Shown here in pieces: positions 20,096 through 28,913 of a stretch of 30,166 bases of DNA. The position numbers and the translations under genes are program-made. The notes beneath the pieces were generated by a model. It was given only the letters and a program-made list of their open reading frames with translations, did not search any database and was not told where the DNA came from. Positions within the stretch are counted from its first letter, which is position 1. Each line of letters opens with the position of its first letter. The DNA is from a virus. The stretch is from positions 1 to 30,166 of the IMG/VR virus record IMGVR_UViG_3300028388_002122; one strand, written 5' to 3'.

Positions 20096-21883
20096 ATGGC
20101 AACAACCATTAAATCAACAGAGTTAGATTTTAATACGATTAAAAATAATCTAAAACTGTTTCTTGCACAGAAGCCAGAGTTCGCTGACTATAACTTTGAA
20201 GCATCTGGTCTTTCTAACCTGTTGGATGTGCTTGCATATAATACTCACTATAATGCGCTGCTTGCCAACTTTGCACTGAATGAATCTTTTCTTAGCACTG
20301 CACAGTTAAGATCCTCGCTTGTGGGTCTAGCAGGAAGTTTGGGTTACACTGTAGGCTCTAGAAAAGCAGCATTTGCTGTGGTCAATCTAAGCGTTACAAA
20401 CAGCGATAATCCTTCTAGCATGACAATGCCTGCAGGCACCAAGTTTACTACGATTATCAACAACAAGTCGTATACTTTTCAGACAAGAGACACACTGACC
20501 GCAGTAAATGATGGTGCAAATGTATACAATTTTACTCTGAATGGCAATCGAAATGTTCCTATCTACGAAGGAGTTTCGAAAACTAAAACATTCATTGCAG
20601 GACCTGCGAGCGAAGACGATACTTATGTTATTCCTGTCACGAATCTCGACCTTGATACAGTGATTGTCAAAGTTTATTCTAGCGTAGCATCCAACGATTA
20701 TAATCTTTATACGAACATCATTAATGCAACAAGTATTAACGAAGACTCTAGAATTTATGTTATGAAAGAATCGCCGAACGGTTATTATGAACTGACATTT
20801 GGTAACGGGGTCCGTCTTGGTCAAAGCCCAAAGGCAGGCGATAAGATCGAAGTATCATACACAACTGTGGCGGGTCCTGAAGCAAACGGTGCGCGCAGTT
20901 TCACACCAACAGGAACACTTGACGGCAAGACGATTGTAAGCACTACAGTATCTGTATCAACAAACGGCTCGTACAAAGAAGAAATCGAATCAATTCGTAA
21001 AAACGCACCGTTTCAGTGGGCTGCACAGAATCGAATGGTCACAGCACAAGACTATGCTGCGCTTACGCTGCGCAACTTCTCAAATGTAATCAGCGATATT
21101 CAGACATGGGGTGGCGAGGAAAACACCACACCAAAATATGGTACAGTGTTTATGTCAATCGTATTTGACACGGATGATCCTGTTGTCATCGAAAACACAA
21201 AAAGTTCGATTACTTCTCTTGGCAAAGATTTGTCTGTTGCGTCCTTTGATATTGAATTTGTCGATCCTGTCGAAACCTTTATTGAAGTTTCGACGGTCTT
21301 TCAATTTAACCCAACTCTAACTTCATTGTCAAGAACTGCAGTAGAAGACGCAGTAAAAGCGACCATGCAAAATTACTTTGACACAAGCGTTGGTGGATTT
21401 AATCAGTCTTTCCGTAGATCGAATCTTCTTACAGACATTGACGCAACTGATGACGCGATTCTGTCAAGCCGTGCAGATATTAAGATGCAGAATCGATTTG
21501 TTCCGGACGCACTTGCACCAGTTCAGACAATTTATTTTCCTGCTGCAATCTCAGCACCAGATGATGTGAACTATACTATTCAGTCAGAAGCATTCTACTA
21601 CAACGGTAAGGTGTGCGTACTCAAAAACAAACTTGAATCAAATATTCTTCAAGTCATCGAAGTAGCAACAGGTCTACCGATTGTGGATAATGTTGGTACA
21701 TTTACACAGACAACAGGCGTGGTAAATCTAGTCAACTTTGCAGCAACTTTGATCACTGGTGAATACTTCAAAATTACTGCAATTCCTGCAAATCCGTCGG
21801 TGATCAATCCTTTGAGAAACAATATTCTTACTTATGATGCACAGGCGTCGAAAGCAAGAGCAGTTCTTACAGACACGGTATAA
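20096..21883 (+). CDS. 6: gp6-like baseplate wedge protein (Baseplate_J type)
   Basis: 595 residues (T4 gp6: 660). The N-terminus MATTIKSTELDFNTIKNNLK is followed by SGLSNLLDVLAYNTHYNALL and NESFLSTAQLRSSLVGLAGS, the gp6 signature. Middle: YYELTFGNGVRLGQSPKAGD and the Baseplate_J-like region with FQWAAQNRMVTAQDYAALTL. C-terminus beta-rich. gp6 dimers link the wedges into the ring of the baseplate. GGAG at the proper spacing precedes the ATG. The next late promoter overlaps the stop codon. Confidence 0.92.
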   Translation: MATTIKSTELDFNTIKNNLKLFLAQKPEFADYNFEASGLSNLLDVLAYNTHYNALLANFALNESFLSTAQLRSSLVGLAGSLGYTVGSRKAAFAVVNLSVTNSDNPSSMTMPAGTKFTTIINNKSYTFQTRDTLTAVNDGANVYNFTLNGNRNVPIYEGVSKTKTFIAGPASEDDTYVIPVTNLDLDTVIVKVYSSVASNDYNLYTNIINATSINEDSRIYVMKESPNGYYELTFGNGVRLGQSPKAGDKIEVSYTTVAGPEANGARSFTPTGTLDGKTIVSTTVSVSTNGSYKEEIESIRKNAPFQWAAQNRMVTAQDYAALTLRNFSNVISDIQTWGGEENTTPKYGTVFMSIVFDTDDPVVIENTKSSITSLGKDLSVASFDIEFVDPVETFIEVSTVFQFNPTLTSLSRTAVEDAVKATMQNYFDTSVGGFNQSFRRSNLLTDIDATDDAILSSRADIKMQNRFVPDALAPVQTIYFPAAISAPDDVNYTIQSEAFYYNGKVCVLKNKLESNILQVIEVATGLPIVDNVGTFTQTTGVVNLVNFAATLITGEYFKITAIPANPSVINPLRNNILTYDAQASKARAVLTDTV

Positions 21884-21886
21884 ATA
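21879..21886 (+). promoter_or_regulatory. T4-type late promoter before gp8
   Basis: Exact TATAAATA overlapping the TAA stop of gp6. Expected start near 21892, leader about 22 bases to the gp8 ATG at 21914. Confidence 0.75.
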
Positions 21887-21913
21887 TTTTAACTTTAGAA
21901 AGAGAATTGAACT

Positions 21914-23269
21914 ATGACCTCATCTGTCACCAATAGCCTAAGATCGTATCTGTTGGATCTTTTTAAGAAAGATATCGACAGCGATGGAGTGGGCTATTAC
22001 ATTGGTATTTCTAGATCAGAGCCATACACGGCCGATGATGGCATTAATACGACCACTGTAGGATCTTTGGATAATCAGTTAAACTTTCGACATAATCTCC
22101 ATGCAGTTAAAATTCTGAGCAACGCTTCGTTTGTTGTGCCTACGGTCGTTTGGACCTCAGGTGATATCTACGAAGCATATGACAATAAGAAACCTTTTCA
22201 GACTAATTTCTATGTAGAAAATTCTCTTCGTGAAGTGTTTGTATGTGTTCAACAAGGAAGAAGATCAAACGGTAGTGCTGAACCCGCATTTGATGAACCT
22301 CGTGCAATCACTGCAAACGAAGACGCAAAGACTTTTAGAACGCTAGACGGCTATCATTGGAAGTATATGTTCAAGCATAGCAATCTAGCATACGGAACTT
22401 TTCGCACAAATTCTTACATGCCTGTTAAGCGTATTACAAATCTTGACACTACGATTCCTGAAGAAATCGAACAGATTCGTTTGCAAGACAGTGCGGTCGG
22501 TGGTGAAATTCTAAACATTGCAATTGATAGTGGTGGGACGAACTATAGCAGCCCCACAATTACAATTACTGGTAACGGTTTTGGTGCAAAATTTACTGCA
22601 GATGTTGTAGACGAAAGAATCGTAAATGTTCGCTGCGACTCAAACGGGGTCGGTGGATTCTCACATGGCGTTGGTTATGATTATGCTAAGGTAAATGTGA
22701 CTGACCCGAGCGGCGGTGTCGGTGCTAAACTTCGTGCAGTTATTTCACCGAAACTTGGTGCTACATATGATCCAGTAGAGACACTAAAGTCTCGCCAACT
22801 GATGATACAGACAGACTTTATTGGTACAGAAAACTCTGCGATCATTGCAAATGATACAGAATTTTATTCTGTTGGCATTATCAAAGGGCTGCAGAAATTT
22901 GGAGTTGATTCTGACTTCACTGGTAGTTCTGCAATTGCACTGAAGAAACTTCGCATTACTTCTGTGCTTGGTGATTGGTTCGATGATGCTACCTTTAGCA
23001 ATGCACTACAGACAGTAACAGCGAAGATTTTCCATCTTGATGGATTTGATCTATATTATTATCAAGACGATGAAACTGGCTTTGGTAGTTTCACGATTGG
23101 AGAAGATATTATAAACGAAGACGGCGGTACTGCTGATGTTTTGGCAATAACAAATCCTACGGTTGATGCTTATTCAGGTGATATTTTATACATAAATACA
23201 CTTGACACGGCGATTACTCGCGAAGCGACTCAAACCGAAGACATTCGAATAGTTATTCAGTTAGGATAA
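21914..23269 (+). CDS. 8: gp8-like baseplate wedge protein
   Basis: 451 residues (T4 gp8: 334). The N-terminal half matches marine gp8: VGYYIGISRSEPYTADDG, RHNLHAVKILSNASFVVPTV, WTSGDIYEAYDN, NFYVENSLREVFVCVQQGRR and LDGYHWKYMFKHS. The C-terminal part (about 190-451) adds beta-rich segments, including a SGGTNYSSPTITITGNGFGA motif common in phage fibre and baseplate proteins. gp8 is a peripheral wedge dimer near gp10 and gp7. It precedes the giant protein by 3 bases. Confidence 0.82.
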   Translation: MTSSVTNSLRSYLLDLFKKDIDSDGVGYYIGISRSEPYTADDGINTTTVGSLDNQLNFRHNLHAVKILSNASFVVPTVVWTSGDIYEAYDNKKPFQTNFYVENSLREVFVCVQQGRRSNGSAEPAFDEPRAITANEDAKTFRTLDGYHWKYMFKHSNLAYGTFRTNSYMPVKRITNLDTTIPEEIEQIRLQDSAVGGEILNIAIDSGGTNYSSPTITITGNGFGAKFTADVVDERIVNVRCDSNGVGGFSHGVGYDYAKVNVTDPSGGVGAKLRAVISPKLGATYDPVETLKSRQLMIQTDFIGTENSAIIANDTEFYSVGIIKGLQKFGVDSDFTGSSAIALKKLRITSVLGDWFDDATFSNALQTVTAKIFHLDGFDLYYYQDDETGFGSFTIGEDIINEDGGTADVLAITNPTVDAYSGDILYINTLDTAITREATQTEDIRIVIQLG

Positions 23270-23272
23270 AAC

Positions 23273-26200
23273 ATGGCGACACAATTTACCTCTAATACAT
23301 TATCTGGTCTTTACGACGACGACTTCAATGAAGCAGATAATTATCATCACATTCTTTTCAATAATGGAAGAGCGCTGCAGGCAAGAGAACTGACGCAACT
23401 CCAGACCATTATTTTTAGAGAACTTGCAAGACTTGGAAAGAATATTTTCAAAGAGGGTGCCGTTCTTTCTGCGGGTGGCTTTGCAGTCAACGCAGACTAC
23501 GAGTATGTTAAAATTTCTGCAACAAATGCTGGCGGTGCGTTTGCTAACATTCCTGTCGGCACAGTATTCAAGAATCCTCTGACGGGTGTCGAAGCAAGAG
23601 TTCTTGAAGTAAAGCCTCGCGACGGAACTGATTTTATTCTTGATACGCTGTATGTTCAGTATATCAATAGCGGTGCTGACACCATCGGTGCTACGCCGAC
23701 TCGTTTTGGTGACGAAGAAGTATTGTTTGATCAGTCAGGCGGTGGTTATCAATTAACAACAGAAACACCTAATGCTTCAGGTAAAGGCGTCCGATTTACT
23801 GTAGGCGAAGGCGACTTCTTTGTGCTTGGTCACTTTGTACATGCTGCTGAGCAGTCTATTGTTCTTTCGCCCGATTCTCAGATTGCAAACGCGACCGTAG
23901 GCTTCAAGGTTGTACAAGAAGTTATTACTGTTAATGACGATAACGATCTCTTTGATAACGCAAACGGCATCGTAAACACAGCGTCTCCTGGTGCTGACCG
24001 ATATCGCATTCGTCTAGAACTTACTACACAAGACAAGATTGCATCCGATGAAACTTTTGTTTTTCTTGCGACTGTCGAAAACTCTAAGATTACAGAAGAA
24101 ATTGAAGAGTCTGATGCATACAATAAGATTGAAGAATTTGTTGCTCTAAGAACAAAAGAAGAGTCTGGCAATTATGTTGTCAACCCCTTTGTTGTTAATT
24201 TGCAAGATGCTGTAGCGGGCGATTCTAGTCTTGAACTAATTGTATCACCAGGTCTTGCATATATTAATGGCTATAGAGTAGAGAAAACTTCTCCTACCAA
24301 ACTGCTTGTTCCTCGCCCACAAGAAACAGAAACTGTTACGAATGATGTAATTCCTGTTGTCTACGGCAATTATTTCTTGTCTGACAGTAATCTTGGCATT
24401 ACTGATCTGAACGCTGCTATTTCTACTTTGTATGATGATTTTGGTGGTACAGGAAATATCATTGGTACTACAAGAGTTCGCGCAGTTGAAAATTCAGGAA
24501 GTCAACAAAGGGTTTATGTTTTTGATTTAAATGTTGACTCGGACAAAAGTCTACATGATGTAAGAAGTATTAAAGCACCAACTTCGGTTGTGTTCAATCT
24601 TGCGAGTGAAGCAGGTAAAACGAGAATTTACGGAACAACAGATAATGACTTGTTGTTCCCAACTTCTCGCCCACGCCCAGAATCCTTTGCTGACATTACA
24701 CTGACTAAGCAGGTCTTTGATGGACCTCATACTGCAGACGGCGGCGGCGCGATCACATTAACAACTTTGCCGGCAGGGCAATCGTACACAGACACAACGC
24801 TCTGGATTGTTGCTGCTGATGACGAACCTGCAATTGCACACACCGTTGGTGCTCCTACAAACGGTGGGCGTGATGTTCAAATCACTGGCTTGACTCCCGG
24901 TCAAACTTACAATGTCTATGCATATGTTCAAAAGACTGCTACAAGAAAGTCTAAGACACTTACCACGGCAACTGCAACACTTGCGAGACAAATTGACACC
25001 ACAAACAATGTAACTTATTATGAGTTCACTGTACCTGATATCTACGAAGTTGATTCTGCAAAAGCAAACTCTTCTTCGGGTATCAACATGCTGCCTAGTT
25101 TACAACTTGACGACGGGCAACGCGACAACTTCTATGCAAAGGGTCGCTTGATTCTAAACGCTGCTGACAGTGCACCGCCGAATCTGTATGTTAACTATCA
25201 GTATTTTGCGCGTGGTGCTGGCGGCGACTTCTATGATGCCACCTCTTATGGTAATGTGCCCGTAGCATACAAAGACATTCCAAATCATGTGCTGAAAGAT
25301 GGCACGATTGTCAATCTGAGAAACTATCTTGACTTCCGTCCTGACGAAACGAACTTTGGCACTTCGGATATCTTTGGTCTTCCTCGCAACGGCACAAACA
25401 TTACTGCTGATGTGAGTTACTACCTGCCTCGCGCGGACAAGTTGCTTCTTACTCAAGAGGGTGAGATTCAGTTGTTACTCGGGCAGCAAGCAGGCAATCC
25501 ACAGTACAAGCCTACACCTAATCACGCACTAGAATTGTATAAGATTCTTCTTAATGCAAATACACTTGACGAAAACGATTTGCGCGTGACTCCCATTGAG
25601 CATAAGCATTATACAATGGCTGACATTGCAAAGATTGAGGCTAAACTTGATGACCTTGAAGAGTATACAACTCTAAGCATCCTTGAACTTGAGCAGAAGT
25701 TAAACCCTGCACTTGACAGCGACGGTATTGAAAGAGCAGAGAGTGGTTCACAGGTCGATGATTTCGCTGATCAGACTGGTGCTGATACTAGAAATGGCGA
25801 TTATGCTGCGTCTATTGATCCAGAAAGCAAACTCATTCGCCCAATGCTTGACGAAGATAACATTCGTCTAGTCATTGACAATACTTTGTCTTCAAATGTT
25901 GTGAAGAAAGGCGACAATGCTTATATCAACTATGATTCTGCTGAGTGGGCTGTTCAATCCCTTGCTTCTCGTTTTGTTAAAATTAATCCGTTTGGTCTTG
26001 TAGATAATGTTGGTACAATTAAACTTTCGCCTACCTCTGACGAATGGAAAGAGTCTGTTCAAGAAGCAGAGAAAGCAGTTTCTGGTTCGGGCAAATTGGA
26101 TGGCAAGCAAGCGCTTCTGTGGAACAACTGGTCTTGGAACTGGTTTGGTCGCAGTCTTGAAGACATCGAGATTGACCATTCACAGATTCGTTCGCCCAAT

Positions 26201-28660
26201 CCAAGAATTCGTCAACGCGCGCTTCTAGACCTTCGCGAACAATACTCTTCAAGTTACACTCTTCTGAAGAGAGAAAACTCTAACGGCGGTCGTTTTGTTT
26301 CGCGTGTCGCGCCTTCTGATACGCTTCGTCAGACTGTAGGCAAGCGTATCGTCGATCTTGCACTAATTCCATGGATTCGTTCTAGAAAGATTTATTTCCA
26401 TGCTAAGGGTCTCAAGCCGAACACCAAGTTCACGCCGTTCTTTGATGGAGAAAAAGTGACGCAATGGTGTCGTCAAGAGGTCGCTTTTGTTCAGTATTCT
26501 GATCGCACAGACGATAACGGCAATCAGCGTACACACCAGGCAGTCACCGCACACCCAAGTGGATTTACCGAACTTATCTCTGATGAAAATGGTGAAATTG
26601 TTGGCTCTTTCTTTGTGCCTAATATTCGCCCTCAGTATTATCTGCCTAAAGTGAATCAGAAAGCAAGGCTGAAAGGACAAGGCGAAAGATATCGCTCTGG
26701 TATTCGTGAGTTTAAACTACTTGACATTGATACCAATGACTGGGCTGCAGCAGGCAGTAAAGCATTTGCTTACTACTCTGCAAACGGCACTGTCTGGAAT
26801 CAATTGACCAACACTCGCCCGAACCAATACAATTGGCCTATTCCTTATTGGGCAAACTTCCCGCAAGCATATAGTTCGAAAGAACTGCAAGACTATGTAA
26901 ACCAAGTGCGTGAAGCAAATGTTAAACTTGTCGATCCTAAACTAGCAGGTAAGTATGGTCCTGGTGCTGCTGGCTTGTCTGTTGCAGCACTGCGCGGGCT
27001 TGACAATACTGGTCAAATGTCACAAGTTCTTTCGGACTACATCGATGTAGACCAGAATCAATTTGCATCTAACATTGTTTCGACAATGACCGCACCTCAG
27101 AATCCTATGGCGCAGACATTCTATGTTGACAATCAGTTCGGTGTTGTACTGACAAGCGTTCAACTTTACTTCAGAGCAAAAGATACTGGTAATCTGCCCG
27201 TATCGATCCATCTACGCCCTGTTGTAAATGGTCGCCCATCGAATCATGAGATTGTCCCTGACTCTCATGTGTACTTGAATCCTGGTGATGTGACTGCGAT
27301 TGGTTTGAATCCGACGCTTTCTGTAATTCAAGAAAGTCCGACGACATTTACCTTTGACGAGCCTGTTTATCTGAGCCCTTGGACTCACTATGCGATTGTG
27401 GTTTCTTCGCAGTCTACTGAGTACGAACTGTTCAGTGCAAAGACTCAAGAGCCTGTATACGGTTCTACTTCAAAGATTGTGTCAACGCAACCTGCTCCTG
27501 GTTCTCTATTCTTGCCTCAGAACGGCATGTTCTGGGTTGAGACTAAAGACCAAGACCTGATGTACAAGTTGAAGAGAGCGACTTTCGAAACTGGTGGTGC
27601 AAGTTTGATTCTTAAGAATGCAAATCTGCCTGCTAAACTGTTGAAAGAAAATCCTCTACAAACTTATGCTGGCACAAAGAAAGTCTATGTGCATCATATG
27701 TGTCACGGTTTTGAGCCTGGTGATTTAGCGTTCATTGATAGTGCAGATGATGTTGGTGGTATTACGGCAGGAACATGGCTTAATGGCAGTCATGTGGTAG
27801 ACTCTGCGGACATTCACGGATTTACTTTCAGATATGATTCTGCCGGTGGATCTGCGCCTAATGCTACTTCGTCTTCAATTGGCGGTGGTTCTAGAGTTCT
27901 ATCTCGCAGAAATGCTATCTTTAATGTTGTCAATCCATACATTGAATCCATCATTCCTAATAATACTTCGATTGATGTGTCTGCTAAATTCACTGAAGGC
28001 AAGAATATCTCTAGCGCAAGAATTAGCGCTGCAGGGCGTTGGACTCAAGACGAAGAGTACTCACGCATTACTCCTAAGCAGAATGTGGAGTTTGCTACGC
28101 CAAAAGCAGTATACAATGTCGCTGCAGAAACTTTGAATCTTGGTGCTGGTGTTGCATCTTCTTATGTAAAAGTGGATCTAAAGACAGCGAACGATTATGT
28201 TTCTCCGATCATCGATCTACAAAGAGCGTCGCTTGTCATGGTTGGTTTCTGTCAAGACAATCCTGATGTGACTCCTCACATTAATGCGGTCGATGAAACA
28301 CAGCCTTCGGGTGGTACCACAGGTTCTAAGCATATCACAACACCTGTGTTCCTTGAGCAGGCTGCAGTAGGTATTGAAGCGCGCGCGTTAATCAATATTC
28401 CTGATGCTTCTGCTATTGAAATGTACTATCGTACTGCAACTTCTGATGAAAACATTTATGAGAAGTACTGGACGCGTCAACCTGCTGTCGATGACATTCC
28501 TTATGATAACAGCGCAAGATATCGTGATGCACAGTGGCTTGCTGGCGGTAAAGGCGGTAATCTAAAGCCTTTCAATCAAGTTCAAGTCAAGTTCGTTATG
28601 AAGGGCGCTGATGCTGCACCTTCTATGAGAAATCTGAGACTTCGTTATCTGGCGGTGTAA
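23273..28660 (+). CDS. Giant baseplate protein with DUF4815-like N-terminus (1795 aa)
   Basis: The N-terminus (about 10-70) has DDDFNEADNYHHILFNNGRA, LQARELTQLQTIIFRELARL and GKNIFKEGAVLSAG, as in the DUF4815 proteins of T4-like cyanophages. Around 480-570 a Fn3-like strand region is seen (ITGLTPGQTYNVYAYVQKTA). Around 945-970 lies a Trp-rich stretch (WNNWSWNWFGRSLED). The C-terminal third is beta-rich (QNPMAQTFYVDNQFGVVLTS, WTHYAIVVSSQS). Phages of this branch lack clear gp7/gp10, and this protein, next to gp8, probably takes their place as outer wedge and fibre anchor. That role is inference. RBS AGGAT is present. By far the largest gene here. Confidence 0.72.
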   Translation: MATQFTSNTLSGLYDDDFNEADNYHHILFNNGRALQARELTQLQTIIFRELARLGKNIFKEGAVLSAGGFAVNADYEYVKISATNAGGAFANIPVGTVFKNPLTGVEARVLEVKPRDGTDFILDTLYVQYINSGADTIGATPTRFGDEEVLFDQSGGGYQLTTETPNASGKGVRFTVGEGDFFVLGHFVHAAEQSIVLSPDSQIANATVGFKVVQEVITVNDDNDLFDNANGIVNTASPGADRYRIRLELTTQDKIASDETFVFLATVENSKITEEIEESDAYNKIEEFVALRTKEESGNYVVNPFVVNLQDAVAGDSSLELIVSPGLAYINGYRVEKTSPTKLLVPRPQETETVTNDVIPVVYGNYFLSDSNLGITDLNAAISTLYDDFGGTGNIIGTTRVRAVENSGSQQRVYVFDLNVDSDKSLHDVRSIKAPTSVVFNLASEAGKTRIYGTTDNDLLFPTSRPRPESFADITLTKQVFDGPHTADGGGAITLTTLPAGQSYTDTTLWIVAADDEPAIAHTVGAPTNGGRDVQITGLTPGQTYNVYAYVQKTATRKSKTLTTATATLARQIDTTNNVTYYEFTVPDIYEVDSAKANSSSGINMLPSLQLDDGQRDNFYAKGRLILNAADSAPPNLYVNYQYFARGAGGDFYDATSYGNVPVAYKDIPNHVLKDGTIVNLRNYLDFRPDETNFGTSDIFGLPRNGTNITADVSYYLPRADKLLLTQEGEIQLLLGQQAGNPQYKPTPNHALELYKILLNANTLDENDLRVTPIEHKHYTMADIAKIEAKLDDLEEYTTLSILELEQKLNPALDSDGIERAESGSQVDDFADQTGADTRNGDYAASIDPESKLIRPMLDEDNIRLVIDNTLSSNVVKKGDNAYINYDSAEWAVQSLASRFVKINPFGLVDNVGTIKLSPTSDEWKESVQEAEKAVSGSGKLDGKQALLWNNWSWNWFGRSLEDIEIDHSQIRSPNPRIRQRALLDLREQYSSSYTLLKRENSNGGRFVSRVAPSDTLRQTVGKRIVDLALIPWIRSRKIYFHAKGLKPNTKFTPFFDGEKVTQWCRQEVAFVQYSDRTDDNGNQRTHQAVTAHPSGFTELISDENGEIVGSFFVPNIRPQYYLPKVNQKARLKGQGERYRSGIREFKLLDIDTNDWAAAGSKAFAYYSANGTVWNQLTNTRPNQYNWPIPYWANFPQAYSSKELQDYVNQVREANVKLVDPKLAGKYGPGAAGLSVAALRGLDNTGQMSQVLSDYIDVDQNQFASNIVSTMTAPQNPMAQTFYVDNQFGVVLTSVQLYFRAKDTGNLPVSIHLRPVVNGRPSNHEIVPDSHVYLNPGDVTAIGLNPTLSVIQESPTTFTFDEPVYLSPWTHYAIVVSSQSTEYELFSAKTQEPVYGSTSKIVSTQPAPGSLFLPQNGMFWVETKDQDLMYKLKRATFETGGASLILKNANLPAKLLKENPLQTYAGTKKVYVHHMCHGFEPGDLAFIDSADDVGGITAGTWLNGSHVVDSADIHGFTFRYDSAGGSAPNATSSSIGGGSRVLSRRNAIFNVVNPYIESIIPNNTSIDVSAKFTEGKNISSARISAAGRWTQDEEYSRITPKQNVEFATPKAVYNVAAETLNLGAGVASSYVKVDLKTANDYVSPIIDLQRASLVMVGFCQDNPDVTPHINAVDETQPSGGTTGSKHITTPVFLEQAAVGIEARALINIPDASAIEMYYRTATSDENIYEKYWTRQPAVDDIPYDNSARYRDAQWLAGGKGGNLKPFNQVQVKFVMKGADAAPSMRNLRLRYLAV

Positions 28661-28888
28661 ATGTCAAAGTATGTTCCGGTGAAAGGGCACTCTGGCTTAG
28701 TTCGTGACACAGAATCAAATGCACTCATTAACACAAGTGCTACTGAGATCGAACAAGCCAGAGAGCGCAAAAGACTTAAACTCCAGAAAAAACAGGAAGA
28801 AGAGAGCCTTAAGCGCAAAGTGGAAATGATAGAGAATGATGTGGCTGAGATAAAGTGCTTGTTGAAAAATCTTATAAATAAGATATAA
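28661..28888 (+). CDS. Small coiled-coil virion-operon protein (75 aa)
   Basis: Starts right after the stop of the giant gene. N-terminus MSKYVPVKGHSGLVRDTES followed by NALINTSATEIEQARERKRL, then a highly charged heptad-rich helix to the end (KKQEEESLKRKVEMIENDVA, LLKNLINKI). A short conserved head plus coiled coil of this kind is common between baseplate genes in marine T4-like phages; function unknown, perhaps an assembly factor or trimerising linker. A late promoter lies inside its last codons. Confidence 0.7.
   Translation: MSKYVPVKGHSGLVRDTESNALINTSATEIEQARERKRLKLQKKQEEESLKRKVEMIENDVAEIKCLLKNLINKI
28873..28880 (+). promoter_or_regulatory. T4-type late promoter before the last gene
   Basis: Exact TATAAATA inside the last codons of the small coiled-coil gene. 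Expected start near 28886, leader about 28 bases to the ATG at 28914. Confidence 0.7.
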
Positions 28889-28913
28889 TTGCCTTTGAAC
28901 TGCTGAGAAATTA

